A stretch of DNA of 64,000 bases from a virus. Positions 33,182-40,596 of the stretch are shown here, one piece after another. The stretch covers positions 1 to 64,000 of IMG/VR virus record IMGVR_UViG_3300025010_000048. One strand, 5' to 3'. The position numbers were made by a program, and so were the translations under genes. Within the stretch, counting starts at the first letter, position 1. Every line of letters begins with the position of its first letter. The notes below the pieces were generated by a model. The model was not told where the DNA came from. It was given only the letters and a program-made list of their open reading frames with translations, and ran no database searches.

Positions 33182-33636
33182 TGCGTCAAATTAAATTCAG
33201 AGGCAGAAGGGTAGATAGCGGCGAGTTTGTTTATGGTAGTTTAATATTAGCACCAAATGGTTCATATAATACTGCTTTTATTGCCATAGATGAATATACT
33301 GACAACGATTATACCTTATGTGGCAATGATGGTGAAGTTAGAATATTTTCTAAAATTTATCCCGTTATCCCTGAAACAGTAGGTCAATTCACCGGCCTTC
33401 GCGACAGCAAGAGAACCACCGAGTTTCCCGAAGGGCAGGAAATCTATGATAAAGATTTAATTTCCGATGGTTACAATAATATCGGCATAGTCGAATGGTT
33501 AGACGGAGATAACCCAGGATTTTACCTACACTGGACTAACGTAGAAACTGGCTGTTTTGACGGCATTGGGGAGTGGGGTACTGTGGTTGGCAATAAGTTT
33601 CAGCATCCCGAACTATTGGCAGGTGAAAACAATTGA
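33181..33636 (+). CDS. YopX-family protein
   Basis: 151 residues from ATG 33181. The diagnostic start MRQIKFRGRRVDSGEFVYGS, then PETVGQFTGLRDSKRTTEFP, DKDLI and the C-terminal VVGNKFQHPELL match the YopX family of phage proteins. Function unknown in general; common in early regions of Firmicute phages. Confidence 0.85.
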   Translation: MRQIKFRGRRVDSGEFVYGSLILAPNGSYNTAFIAIDEYTDNDYTLCGNDGEVRIFSKIYPVIPETVGQFTGLRDSKRTTEFPEGQEIYDKDLISDGYNNIGIVEWLDGDNPGFYLHWTNVETGCFDGIGEWGTVVGNKFQHPELLAGENN

Positions 33637-33857
33637 AATTAGAATTAACCTTATTCGAAAAATATTACATAAAAGAATTTAAGGAGGACGATAAGGAAAA
33701 TTTTCAAGGTTGGCGTTTCATCTACTTTATTAGTAAACCATTTCGATTTAGGTGGTTTACTGATTGCGGAGATTGGTTCTTATATATTCATTGCGGTAAA
33801 AGGTATTGGCGGTTTAGTAGCGCAGGATATGTAAGCAGTAAGGAGGAAAACCAATGA
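33633..33857 (+). CDS. Hypothetical aromatic-rich protein
   Basis: 74 residues from TTG overlapping the YopX stop. Very rich in Phe, Tyr and Trp (FRFRWFTDCGDWFLYIHCGK). No motif recognised. Confidence 0.5.
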   Translation: MKLELTLFEKYYIKEFKEDDKENFQGWRFIYFISKPFRFRWFTDCGDWFLYIHCGKRYWRFSSAGYVSSKEENQ

Positions 33858-33946
33858 AGTGGATTTTACTTCTCGCTATAACCGCTATTGTTTTCGCTGC
33901 CGGGATTGTGGTTGGTTTGAGGCGCGTTAGGAAGGGTAGGAAATAG
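33854..33946 (+). CDS. 30-residue single-span membrane peptide
   Basis: MKWILLLAITAIVFAAGIVV followed by a basic tail GLRRVRKGRK. ATG overlaps the upstream stop; AGGAGG precedes it. Layout of a small membrane anchor, possibly a holin- or toxin-like peptide. Confidence 0.55.
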   Translation: MKWILLLAITAIVFAAGIVVGLRRVRKGRK

Positions 33947-34087
33947 GTGAGTAAATTTATATACGATATGATCTGTATGACTGAGGGAGAAAAACTTATT
34001 CACTATTGGTGGTTATGGCTAGGAATAATTATTGTAAGTTTCGGTAGTATTTTATGGAAAGTTATCAGAGATAAGGCAGGTGAGTAA
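33947..34087 (+). CDS. 46-residue single-span membrane protein (GTG start)
   Basis: A hydrophilic start, then WWLWLGIIIVSFGSILW as the membrane segment and a charged tail. Starts one base after the upstream stop and overlaps the next start. Confidence 0.5.
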   Translation: MSKFIYDMICMTEGEKLIHYWWLWLGIIIVSFGSILWKVIRDKAGE

Positions 34088-34415
34088 AATAAGAAAAGAC
34101 TACTGCATGGACTGTGGCATAGAACTTATAGGAGACCAAGGACAGTACGCCCAATGTAAAACTTGTTATGATGCCATGATTTACTCGATAGAATCTAAGC
34201 GCGAGGAAATGGCGGCATTAGAGGCAAGCATGGAACGCAGAATGAGACTTAATGAGATACTGACTAATGTTTTTGCTATTTTCGTAACTATCGTTCTGGC
34301 GATTATATTTGCAATTGTATTAAATATACTGCCGGATAATAATATAGCTTTAGCTTTTAGTGGAGTTTTCATTATCTTGCTAATATATATAATGTTTTGG
34401 TTGGAGAGGTGTTGA
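34080..34415 (+). CDS. Zinc-ribbon membrane protein
   Basis: 111 residues (GTG). CMDCG...CKTCYD zinc ribbon at the N-terminus, a helical linker, then two membrane segments (FAIFVTIVLAIIFAIVLNIL and IALAFSGVFIILLIYIMFW). Role unknown. Confidence 0.6.
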   Translation: MSKIRKDYCMDCGIELIGDQGQYAQCKTCYDAMIYSIESKREEMAALEASMERRMRLNEILTNVFAIFVTIVLAIIFAIVLNILPDNNIALAFSGVFIILLIYIMFWLERC

Positions 34416-34419
34416 TAGT

Positions 34420-34743
34420 ATGGAGGTTGGGCAGAAGGTTTATCTTGATGGAAATGGAACAGTTGTCGGAATACTGGAATATGAGATTAAAAGTATTGGT
34501 AGGAAATATTTTTATATTTGGCGTGAAGAAAATGAGCGCACAATAAAGAAATACAACATAGAAGGTCTTAGGGAAATTAATGACTTTAGATCTTCTGACA
34601 TATATTTTGATAGACAAAAGTTATCTGATAGTATTGAATACCGTACACTAAAAGATAAATTAGGGAGAGCATTTAATTGGAGGAATATAAGTAACCTATC
34701 TCTCCAACAACTTCGGCAGATCAATGCTATTATTGAGGGGTGA
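34420..34743 (+). CDS. Hypothetical protein, tandem paralogue
   Basis: 107 residues. The C-terminal LSLQQLRQINAIIEG matches YSLSKEQLERIMDIIEG in the next gene, and both start with a KOW/SH3-like strand series. Tandem duplication likely. Function unknown. Confidence 0.55.
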   Translation: MEVGQKVYLDGNGTVVGILEYEIKSIGRKYFYIWREENERTIKKYNIEGLREINDFRSSDIYFDRQKLSDSIEYRTLKDKLGRAFNWRNISNLSLQQLRQINAIIEG

Positions 34744-34748
34744 TTAAC

Positions 34749-35078
34749 ATGCTATACGCCGACTGGTTAAAGTCGCTTAAACCGGGGGATAAGGTTTGCT
34801 ATATAAGGCGCAGGGACACAGTGTACACTATAGACTTTGTTAAAAAGGTGACTCCTTCTGGGATTGTGCGCCTAGAGAGTGGGTTATCGACAGATAAGGA
34901 AGGTTGCTATAAATCTTCTAATATGGGTTGCTCATTTAAAATACGTCAAATTACTCAGAAAATTTTAGATGAAATAGATCGTCATAAGGCAATAAATAGG
35001 TTAAAGGGATTCAACCTATATTCTCTCAGCAAAGAGCAACTAGAGAGGATAATGGATATTATTGAGGGAATGGAGTGA
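34749..35078 (+). CDS. Hypothetical protein, tandem paralogue
   Basis: 109 residues from ATG 34749 behind GAGGGGTGA; GTG 34740 is an alternative. MLYADWLKSLKPGDKVCYIR suggests a beta-barrel start. Paralogue of the upstream gene. Confidence 0.55.
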   Translation: MLYADWLKSLKPGDKVCYIRRRDTVYTIDFVKKVTPSGIVRLESGLSTDKEGCYKSSNMGCSFKIRQITQKILDEIDRHKAINRLKGFNLYSLSKEQLERIMDIIEGME

Positions 35079-35188
35079 TGGACTACGAAAAACTACTAAA
35101 CGAATGGGGAGAAAAGGTTAATGATTCTATTAACAGGGGCGGATTAACAGAGAAATATATATATGGAAAGGATATAGAAATATTATGA
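35078..35188 (+). CDS. 36-residue peptide
   Basis: ATG overlaps the previous stop (GATGG) and the stop overlaps the next ATG. Starts MDYEKLLNEWGEKVNDSINR. Compact coupling supports translation. Confidence 0.45.
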   Translation: MDYEKLLNEWGEKVNDSINRGGLTEKYIYGKDIEIL

Positions 35189-35397
35189 ATACAAAGACGC
35201 ATTATGAGGATGGATATGAATGTTTAAATGAATTATGTGAATGTGGTGGTACTATAAGATATACTTCTTGGAATAAGAATAGTGTACTTGGAGCAATAGT
35301 ACTGTTTAGACAATGTTTTTGTTTGCAATGTGGTAAAGAAATGAAAAAATTACGTGAAACTAAAATACATACAATAGATAGTAAATATGGTATATAA
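35185..35397 (+). CDS. Zinc-ribbon-like protein
   Basis: 70 residues with CLNELCECGG and CFCLQCGKEM, which can form one zinc site. No further motif. Confidence 0.5.
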   Translation: MNTKTHYEDGYECLNELCECGGTIRYTSWNKNSVLGAIVLFRQCFCLQCGKEMKKLRETKIHTIDSKYGI

Positions 35398-35473
35398 AGT
35401 AATGTTATATTAACTCATTGGTTAGACAGTGAAGGTAAGTAGCTAAAGGGATTATTATTAAGGGGGTGGAGTG

Positions 35474-35626
35474 ATGAAAACTTCGGAAGTAGTACCGTCT
35501 AAATGCAAAAAATGTGATGACTTTAAGTCTATCGGCGTAAGTCCATATAAGGATATTTACCGCTGTATGCATCCTGGCGGACCATGTTTTAAGGAGGTAA
35601 ACAATGAAAACAACACCAATCCGTAG
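35474..35626 (+). CDS. Cysteine-containing small protein
   Basis: 50 residues from ATG behind GGGGGTGGAG. CKKCDDFKS and YRCMHPGGPCF suggest a small metal-binding fold, of the kind common in phages (CxxC with distant Cys pair). Overlaps the next gene by 23 bases. Confidence 0.5.
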   Translation: MKTSEVVPSKCKKCDDFKSIGVSPYKDIYRCMHPGGPCFKEVNNENNTNP

Positions 35627-35954
35627 TTGCCAGTCATGCGGCAAACCATTCGCTCACGGCGATATAGTGTATTTTGTGCCGCTGGATAATAATGTAGTGT
35701 GTCTAGATTGCGCTATCCCTCACCTTAGAACGGAGAAACGCATAGTTGAGCATGGAACTGCCTTAAACAACACAATCCAATTCTACAGCATACCGGCATG
35801 GACTAAGTTTATTGCCCAGGACCATAACGGCAAATGGTGGGCTTTTGAGGAAAAACCAGAGTTGACCAACGGCAAGGAGTGGAATACTTTTGTGGGCAGG
35901 GTGGCGCAGGTTATGCCTGTGTTGTCTAGCACATTGAGGGAGGTTAACCGTTAA
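35604..35954 (+). CDS. Zinc-binding hypothetical protein
   Basis: 116 residues. CQSCGKPFAHGD...VCLDCA gives a zinc ribbon at residues 9-37. The rest is an alpha/beta domain without known motif. Confidence 0.55.
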   Translation: MKTTPIRSCQSCGKPFAHGDIVYFVPLDNNVVCLDCAIPHLRTEKRIVEHGTALNNTIQFYSIPAWTKFIAQDHNGKWWAFEEKPELTNGKEWNTFVGRVAQVMPVLSSTLREVNR

Positions 35955-36235
35955 TGGAATGTATTAAACTAAAGAACGATATAGATTTTACCGAATTAGA
36001 CAAGTTTGGGTTTATGGAAGATCCGACAAATTGCGAACCGGGCGACCACTACTATCACCTAAATAATTATTACAATCAAATTGGTGATTTTAGGATAACG
36101 GTAAACACGCACAGCAGGCGCATAGATATATTGTGCCTAGCAAGGAAAGCGGAATTATATAATATCTACAACCTTAAACCGTTATACGATTTAATTTCGG
36201 GAGGTATGGTTGTGGTGGGGGAGGTTAAGCGTTGA
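35954..36235 (+). CDS. Hypothetical protein
   Basis: 93 residues starting one base before the upstream stop ends. Contains EPGDHYYHLNNYYNQIG. No family recognised. Confidence 0.5.
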   Translation: MECIKLKNDIDFTELDKFGFMEDPTNCEPGDHYYHLNNYYNQIGDFRITVNTHSRRIDILCLARKAELYNIYNLKPLYDLISGGMVVVGEVKR

Positions 36236-36429
36236 ACGATAAATTTTGCGGTAACTGCGAACATCTTTCCCTTACTGAGCAGGAACAAAATATACTTAAA
36301 AGGAGGGGCGAGAAATATCCTGTTCTTAAACAGGTTTTCCATAACGGTAATCACCCGAACATTGTTAGACTTGCTATATGTGAACAGGGAGTGGTTAGTA
36401 AATTATGGGGGTTAGATTATGAAAACTAG
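36232..36429 (+). CDS. Hypothetical Cys-containing protein (TTG start)
   Basis: 65 residues: CGNCEHLSLTEQEQNIL at the N-terminus and LAICEQGVV near the end. TTGA overlap with the upstream stop. Similar small CxxC proteins are frequent in this unit. Confidence 0.5.
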   Translation: MNDKFCGNCEHLSLTEQEQNILKRRGEKYPVLKQVFHNGNHPNIVRLAICEQGVVSKLWGLDYEN

Positions 36430-36676
36430 GTTAATAGTTTTTATAACGGTACTTATTATTTTAGTTGGCTATGCCGGTAAACAGGTTATAGCGGGCAAAA
36501 TAAGCCCGGTTGAAGCAGAGCAAAAAGAAAGAAAGTTAACCAAAATATTGACCATAAAGCAGTTAAATTCTCTCGATTATGGCTGTTATATCTTTGAAAG
36601 CGGTTATTATAGGGGAGTTATATTAAAGTATAGTGACGGTCATGGTACTCAATACTCTATTGGTTATGGTGGTTAA
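36419..36676 (+). CDS. Secreted or membrane-anchored small protein
   Basis: 85 residues. N-terminal hydrophobic segment (LIVFITVLIILVGYAGKQVI), then a charged domain. It overlaps the convergent gene by 20 bases at its 3' end. Confidence 0.5.
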   Translation: MKTRLIVFITVLIILVGYAGKQVIAGKISPVEAEQKERKLTKILTIKQLNSLDYGCYIFESGYYRGVILKYSDGHGTQYSIGYGG

Positions 36677-37244
36677 ATAACTTTCTCCACCAAGGCAACC
36701 TCTGACGGTCCCGCATTTCTGAGATATATTTCTCAATGCGGGACGTTCTGTTTTCTATGTCGATTTCCTTCTGCCGGGTTTCTATTTGGTCAATCTTATA
36801 CCGCAACTCCTGATTATCTTGCCGGAGCAGGTTTATGGATTCGGTAAAAAATTTCTGTTGCTCAGACAATGCCGTAATAATTTTATCATCTACTTCGGCC
36901 ATAATATTCCTGGTTACATCAATAATGGGGATTGGTTGTTGTATTTGCGGTGAATATTTTTCCGGTTCGATAATTTCAACTATTCTATTTTCTCGAATAG
37001 TTAAGTTATCCACAGGTTCGCAAACTTCGTTATTTTTGTTTTCGCTAATTTCGTTTTCGTGCTTTTCGTTAACTTCGCCATTTAATACTGCTTGAATAAC
37101 CTCCGAAGTTATAAAACGCCGCTTATTCTTTTCTCGAATAATAATTATCCTACCTTCTTTTTCGCGCAGTTCTAGTGTGCGAATACTAACGCCTAGTATT
37201 TCTGCCGCTTCTTGAATGGTATATCTATCTTTCGTAGTTTTCAT
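36657..37244 (-). CDS. MerR-type HTH protein with coiled coil, partition-like
   Basis: 195 residues from ATG 37244, which follows AAGGTG; a 72-codon upstream extension is less likely. Residues about 5-60 form a MerR/excisionase HTH (YTIQEAAEILGVSIRTLELR). A linker and a coiled coil (residues about 125-180) follow, then WWRKLF at the end as in plasmid DUF3967-type proteins. It may bind the nearby repeats and act in plasmid-style segregation. Converges with the early unit. Confidence 0.6.
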   Translation of the reverse strand: MKTTKDRYTIQEAAEILGVSIRTLELREKEGRIIIIREKNKRRFITSEVIQAVLNGEVNEKHENEISENKNNEVCEPVDNLTIRENRIVEIIEPEKYSPQIQQPIPIIDVTRNIMAEVDDKIITALSEQQKFFTESINLLRQDNQELRYKIDQIETRQKEIDIENRTSRIEKYISEMRDRQRLPWWRKLFNHHNQ

Positions 37245-37438
37245 AGTCACACCTTCCGGTTTCGCAGTTTTCGCAGAATGTGATCTTAGATCGTCTAAGT
37301 AAGATTTAATCTTATTCTTTTTAAGATCATAATAATTATGATTATTATTATTATTTTCGTAGTTGTTTTTCGCTAAGATCGTTGTTTCGCTTCGCACTAT
37401 TCGTAAATAGCTTTCGTACTTATTGTAGTTTTCGCTAA
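37039..37438. repeat. Four TTTTCGYTAA repeats
   Basis: Exact or near copies occur at 37039-37048, 37063-37072, 37367-37376 and 37429-37438; related TTTTCGTAG and TTTCGCAG words lie between. Two are inside and two upstream of the MerR-type gene. They could be its binding sites or a centromere-like cluster. Confidence 0.5.
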
Positions 37439-37511
37439 CTTTCCTTAATGCCTGTCCCACTAATAACCCCTCCGCATCTAAAATTTATAACTAAAAACCA
37501 AGCGGAGAGTC

Positions 37512-37540
37512 TTGACAATCAGACCAACATTGCTTAGAAT
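37512..37540 (+). promoter_or_regulatory. Promoter for a possible small RNA
   Basis: TTGACA and TAGAAT are 17 bases apart, with no ORF following before a terminator at 37705. Confidence 0.65.
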
Positions 37541-37546
37541 AATAAA

Positions 37547-37711
37547 CAGCAAAGCAGGCAGGGGCAACACCTCCGCTTTAGGTAAAGGACACTCAATCTT
37601 TGGTCGGGGAGAGTGTCCTTCGGTCATTTAGTTAGCAATTATTTTACCATTACTTTTTGCATATTTCAACAAATTAATTAAACCCCTCCACGCTGGAAGG
37701 GGTTTTTATTT
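37547..37711 (+). ncRNA. Candidate regulatory small RNA
   Basis: About 165 bases between the promoter and a terminator, without a supported ORF. It contains AAGGACACTC/GAGTGTCCTT, a 10 base-pair hairpin. It runs toward and is bounded by the convergent minus-strand 75-residue gene. The role could be antisense or immunity-type regulation near the CI/Cro switch. Confidence 0.5.
37680..37705. terminator. Bidirectional terminator
   Basis: AAACCCCT and AGGGGTTT pair across 10 bases with T-runs in both directions. It can end both the candidate small RNA and the minus-strand gene. Confidence 0.8.
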
Positions 37712-37938
37712 TATCCGAAAGAGCAACAACCGGAACTGTCACGGAAAGCATTATAACACTCCGCACTATCTGCCAATGCCTGCTTGCCGTTATTGACCCT
37801 GTTTGCAGGTTTTAGGGCGGTTTCATTCAGTGTCTTAATGCCTTCCTCGCTTATATTTCGATTAACCGTGTAAACCTCGTTGTCTGCCACGAATTCAACA
37901 TAATCACTAAAATTTCTAAAGTCAATCTCCAAATCCAA
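37711..37938 (-). CDS. Hypothetical protein near the switch
   Basis: 75 residues, starting MDLEIDFRNFSDYVEFVADN behind GGGGGG. The C-terminus has a Cys cluster (SSGCCSFG). Unknown role, perhaps cotranscribed with the repressor. Confidence 0.5.
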   Translation of the reverse strand: MDLEIDFRNFSDYVEFVADNEVYTVNRNISEEGIKTLNETALKPANRVNNGKQALADSAECYNAFRDSSGCCSFG

Positions 37939-38044
37939 CCCCCCTTTTCTTTTGCGAACACTTGTTTTATGTCATATATATAATATACGAAATATTGTCC
38001 GGAATTTCAAGGACATTTTTACCTAAATTTCCGACAAAATATAA

Positions 38045-38425
38045 TTACAGATTTCTCGCTTTTGTAATAGTATTGAGCAGTTCGGCCACAATCTCAGGTG
38101 GTATACGTTCCTCGTATGCTTTCTTGGCTAACATCATCCAAGGTAAGGATGCTTCATCTAACAGCATTTGCCGCAATTCTTCTGTCATGGCATCGTTAAC
38201 CTCTTTTACGTCAAAGTATGTTCTGATTGATTCCTTGTGGAAATACAAAGGACTTATGTTTAATGCTTTAGCTAACTTTTCAATAGTTTCAATACCGGGA
38301 TTTTTACGCTCACCCCTTTCAATTTGACCAATGGTATTTAGGGCCACTTTAGCTATTTCAGCTAATTTTTCCATCGAGTACCCACGCCTCATTCTTAGAT
38401 TGTGCAACTTATCCTTCAATTCCAT
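38045..38425 (-). CDS. CI-like XRE repressor
   Basis: 126 residues. XRE-type HTH at residues about 8-62: LHNLRMRRGYSMEKLAEIAK, then LNTIGQIERGERKNPGIETI and EKLAKALNISPLYF. A short C-terminal helical domain follows with no peptidase motif. Divergent from the Cro-like gene at 38621 across an operator region; probable lysogeny repressor. Confidence 0.8.
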   Translation of the reverse strand: MELKDKLHNLRMRRGYSMEKLAEIAKVALNTIGQIERGERKNPGIETIEKLAKALNISPLYFHKESIRTYFDVKEVNDAMTEELRQMLLDEASLPWMMLAKKAYEERIPPEIVAELLNTITKARNL

Positions 38426-38457
38426 CTCATTTCCCCCATTCCCTTATCTAGTATGCC

Positions 38458-38541
38458 AGTATATATTTTATTTCAATTATCCACAATTAAGTATATAAAC
38501 TACCCAAAACGGTTGACATTATACCTTTCAAGGTATATACT
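38458..38541. promoter_or_regulatory. Divergent switch promoters and operator
   Basis: Plus strand: TTGACA (38513-38518) and TATACT (38536-38541), 17 bases apart. Minus strand: TTGTGG (38486-38481) and TATACT (38463-38458), 17 bases apart. The perfect inverted repeat TATACCTT-TC-AAGGTATA (38520-38537) fills the plus promoter spacer and part of its -10 box. Confidence 0.75.
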
Positions 38542-38620
38542 TACTCTATTGGACGAGCAATATTTTTTATCCACCTCCTACCTTTAAGAGTAGGATTTAA
38601 CCGAAAAGGAGGTTTAACCC

Positions 38621-38860
38621 TTGAATCTAAAGTTGGTCGGGCAGAACATTTGCCGACTGAGAAAACAACAGGGTATTTTACAACAGACACTATCTGAGCT
38701 AACCGGGTTAACTCAATCTAATATATCAAATATCGAAAACGGTAATACGGGTGACATTTACCTGGGAACCTTAGTAAAAATTGCCGTTGCCCTTAATTGC
38801 AGAGTATCGGATTTGACTTGGGAATCTAGTCATCAATCAAATGTGCCAGAAACAGTATAA
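38621..38860 (+). CDS. Cro-like XRE regulator (TTG start)
   Basis: 79 residues. HTH pattern LVGQNICRLRKQQGILQQTL, then LTGLTQSNISNIENGNTGDI and KIAVALNCRVSDLTW. TTG follows AGGAGGTTTAACCC. The classic divergent partner of the CI-like gene. Confidence 0.8.
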   Translation: MNLKLVGQNICRLRKQQGILQQTLSELTGLTQSNISNIENGNTGDIYLGTLVKIAVALNCRVSDLTWESSHQSNVPETV

Positions 38861-38945
38861 CACACTTTTGTTTTTAAATGTGCAATTATGGGCATTTTTA
38901 TAAAAGTTTTTTGAATGACTCAATATTGATTGAGCAATAAAAAAA

Positions 38946-38962
38946 CCGGGATGGATGCCCGG
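38946..38962 (-). terminator. Terminator of the RHH gene
   Basis: CCGGG and CCCGG flank 7 bases; the minus strand then reads seven T residues. Confidence 0.7.
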
Positions 38963-38977
38963 TTGCCGGTTAACTAA

Positions 38978-39145
38978 CTACTGCAATATTCTCCTAGCCT
39001 TACTAATATTAACATCAATATGCTTTTTAATAGCTTCCTCTAGTTCTTCGGTAACAGTTTTATTGTTTGCAGCCGCAATCATTCTTAGTTTTTGCATCAA
39101 TTCAGCATCTAAATTCAAACTGGTTTTTGCTTTTTCGGCCATCAT
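38978..39145 (-). CDS. Ribbon-helix-helix (Arc-like) protein
   Basis: 55 residues starting MMAEKAKTSLNLDAELMQKL, then NNKTVTEELEEAIKKHI. The TSLNLDAEL strand and two helices fit the fold. It reads away from the plus promoter at 39209 and may control it. Confidence 0.7.
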   Translation of the reverse strand: MMAEKAKTSLNLDAELMQKLRMIAAANNKTVTEELEEAIKKHIDVNISKARRILQ

Positions 39146-39208
39146 ATCACGTCCCTACAAAATTATTTTTATATTTTCATTTTTCCATTATAACTTCAAA
39201 AAAAGATA

Positions 39209-39237
39209 TTGACAAGGTGAGGATATACCATTATACT
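39209..39237 (+). promoter_or_regulatory. Promoter of the Com/AbrB leader
   Basis: TTGACA and TATACT, 17 bases apart. The transcript begins with three tiny ORFs, then the Com-like gene. Confidence 0.75.
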
Positions 39238-39309
39238 ACATATAGGGATTGGCAATGATTGCACATTAAAGAAACATACATACAAACTACCAAACAGGAG
39301 GCACGCCAA

Positions 39310-39333
39310 ATGGTCAAATGTCGAAGCGACTGA
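39310..39333 (+). CDS. 7-residue leader ORF 1
   Basis: AGGAGG, 8-base spacing, then ATG and a stop after seven codons: MVKCRSD. It is nearly identical in product, but not in codons, to the next tiny ORF. Confidence 0.55.
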   Translation: MVKCRSD

Positions 39334-39373
39334 AACCTACCGGTTGGTTAAAAAAATAACCGGAGGTGAGAAA

Positions 39374-39397
39374 GTGATTAAGTGTAGGAGTGATTGA
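39374..39397 (+). CDS. 7-residue leader ORF 2
   Basis: GGAGGTGA, then GTG and seven codons: (M)IKCRSD. Five of six shared codons after position two are the same amino acid; four use a different synonymous codon. A CCGGTT/AACCGG hairpin (39341-39364) overlaps its ribosome site. Confidence 0.55.
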   Translation: MIKCRSD

Positions 39398-39447
39398 AAA
39401 ACTAAAGACCATACACAAACCAAATATCAAAAAGGGAGGAAGATAGC

Positions 39448-39495
39448 ATGGTAGTACGGAGCACATATATTACAATAACTAAATTGAGAGGTTGA
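39448..39495 (+). CDS. 15-residue leader ORF 3
   Basis: GGGAGG, 8-base spacing, ATG, then MVVRSTYITITKLRG. It ends 5 bases before the Com-like start, so termination could couple to it. Confidence 0.4.
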   Translation: MVVRSTYITITKLRG

Positions 39496-39500
39496 CGCCT

Positions 39501-39671
39501 ATGCGACATAAGGAAGCACGTTGCAGTAAATGTAAGAAACTTCTTGGGCGGTACAGCATAGCGCAGGACTTAGAGATTCAATGTCCTCGCTGCAAGACTT
39601 TAAATATAATTAACGATTATCTACAACTAAATAATTTAAACCCAGAGAGCCTTAGAGTCCCAGCGGTTTAA
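39501..39671 (+). CDS. Com-like zinc-finger protein
   Basis: 56 residues: CSKCKKLLGRYSIAQDLEIQ then CPRCKTLN, the CxxC...CxxC ribbon of phage Mu Com, an RNA-binding translational activator. The tail NPESLRVPAV is also typical of the family. No mom-like gene follows; the next gene is AbrB-like. RNA binding is inferred from family. Confidence 0.7.
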   Translation: MRHKEARCSKCKKLLGRYSIAQDLEIQCPRCKTLNIINDYLQLNNLNPESLRVPAV

Positions 39672-39693
39672 TATTTCGAGAGAACCTAGAGTT

Positions 39694-39727
39694 CCAGTGA
39701 AGTATTAATACTACTGGGATTCTTTTT
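39694..39727 (+). terminator. Hairpin/terminator after the Com-like gene
   Basis: CCAGT and ACTGG enclose the 12-base palindrome AGTATTAATACT; GATTCTTTTTG follows. A near direct repeat (TAGAGTCCCAG, TAGAGTTCCAG) precedes it. Confidence 0.55.
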
Positions 39728-39742
39728 GTTTATTTTTAGGAG

Positions 39743-39988
39743 GTGAAAAAAATTAGCGGCTCTATAAGAAAAATAGACTCAACAGGTCGTGTCGTTATGC
39801 CGGTTGATTTTAGAGAGCAACTTGGTTGGAAACTTGGCGACGAGGTTGAAATTAACATACTGGGTAACGAAATATTAGTCAAGGCATATCGGCCAGGGTG
39901 TTACATGTGCGGTTCACAGACCGACTTAAGGCCGTACAGGGGATTTCAGATGTGCCAGAATTGCCGGGGTGAGATAGGGGCATTGTAG
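39743..39988 (+). CDS. AbrB/SpoVT-type regulator with zinc tail
   Basis: 81 residues (GTG behind AGGAGGTG). Residues 1-50 are an AbrB swapped-hairpin domain: GSIRKIDSTGRVVMPVDFRE, LGWKLGDEVEINIL. The C-terminus CYMCG...CQNCRGEIG binds zinc. AbrB controls transition-state and sporulation genes in Firmicutes; here it could control phage or host genes. Confidence 0.8.
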   Translation: MKKISGSIRKIDSTGRVVMPVDFREQLGWKLGDEVEINILGNEILVKAYRPGCYMCGSQTDLRPYRGFQMCQNCRGEIGAL

Positions 39989-40020
39989 GACTTATTTTAT
40001 AGAAAAGGAGGACGAGCAGG

Positions 40021-40263
40021 ATGGAGTTTAAGGAGTGGGATAGGGTTGTTATCGAAAGTATTCCTCCATCACTAAAAGGCAACAAAGGAACCATTGCAAG
40101 TTCAAAAATTGATATGTTTATGGGTAGTATATTTTATGCCGTTAAATTAGATGATTATGTAGATTATGCACACGATTGCAATGGTTTGTGTGAAAATGGT
40201 TATGGTTATTGGATACATAATAAATATTTAACCATTATCACCAACAAAGAGGAAACGGCATGA
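40021..40263 (+). CDS. Hypothetical SH3/KOW-like protein
   Basis: 80 residues: WDRVVIESIPPSLKGNKGTI resembles a KOW/SH3 turn. GGAGG precedes the ATG. No firm family. Confidence 0.5.
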   Translation: MEFKEWDRVVIESIPPSLKGNKGTIASSKIDMFMGSIFYAVKLDDYVDYAHDCNGLCENGYGYWIHNKYLTIITNKEETA

Positions 40264-40520
40264 ATAGCAACGACTACACAGAACTAGCTAAATACACGGC
40301 ATCATGGGCAAACTCAATTCGATTGGGTAATGCTGAGATTGTTGCCGAAACATTGGAAAGGGTATCGGTGCGCTGTATGGAGTTTGCGAGTGTGCCGGAC
40401 GAGTGGGAAAGATGCGCTGCGAAAAATGCGGAGCAGAAAAAGTCGAAGTTGACTTTACCGGCACCGAAATGGAAGTGGTTGGCGGATTTCTTTTCGAGAG
40501 GGAAACAACCGACAGTGTGA
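40260..40520 (+). CDS. Hypothetical helical protein
   Basis: 86 residues: DYTELAKYTASWANSIRLGN and AETLERVSVRCMEFASVPDE. It overlaps a zinc-ribbon ORF in another frame over its last third; one or both may be translated. Confidence 0.5.
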   Translation: MNSNDYTELAKYTASWANSIRLGNAEIVAETLERVSVRCMEFASVPDEWERCAAKNAEQKKSKLTLPAPKWKWLADFFSRGKQPTV

Positions 40521-40585
40521 TGGTCTGTCCTAACCAGGAGTGTTTTGAGAGGGTTGAGAGAGAACCGGATTTTATACCATTTTGA
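40412..40585 (+). CDS. Zinc-ribbon protein overlapping in another frame
   Basis: 57 residues from ATG (GTG 40403 also possible). MRCEKCGAEK then MVCPNQECFERVE has a plausible CxxC...CxxxxC pattern, supporting coding despite the 109-base overlap. Confidence 0.5.
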   Translation: MRCEKCGAEKVEVDFTGTEMEVVGGFLFERETTDSVMVCPNQECFERVEREPDFIPF

Positions 40586-40596
40586 GGTGATAGAAT

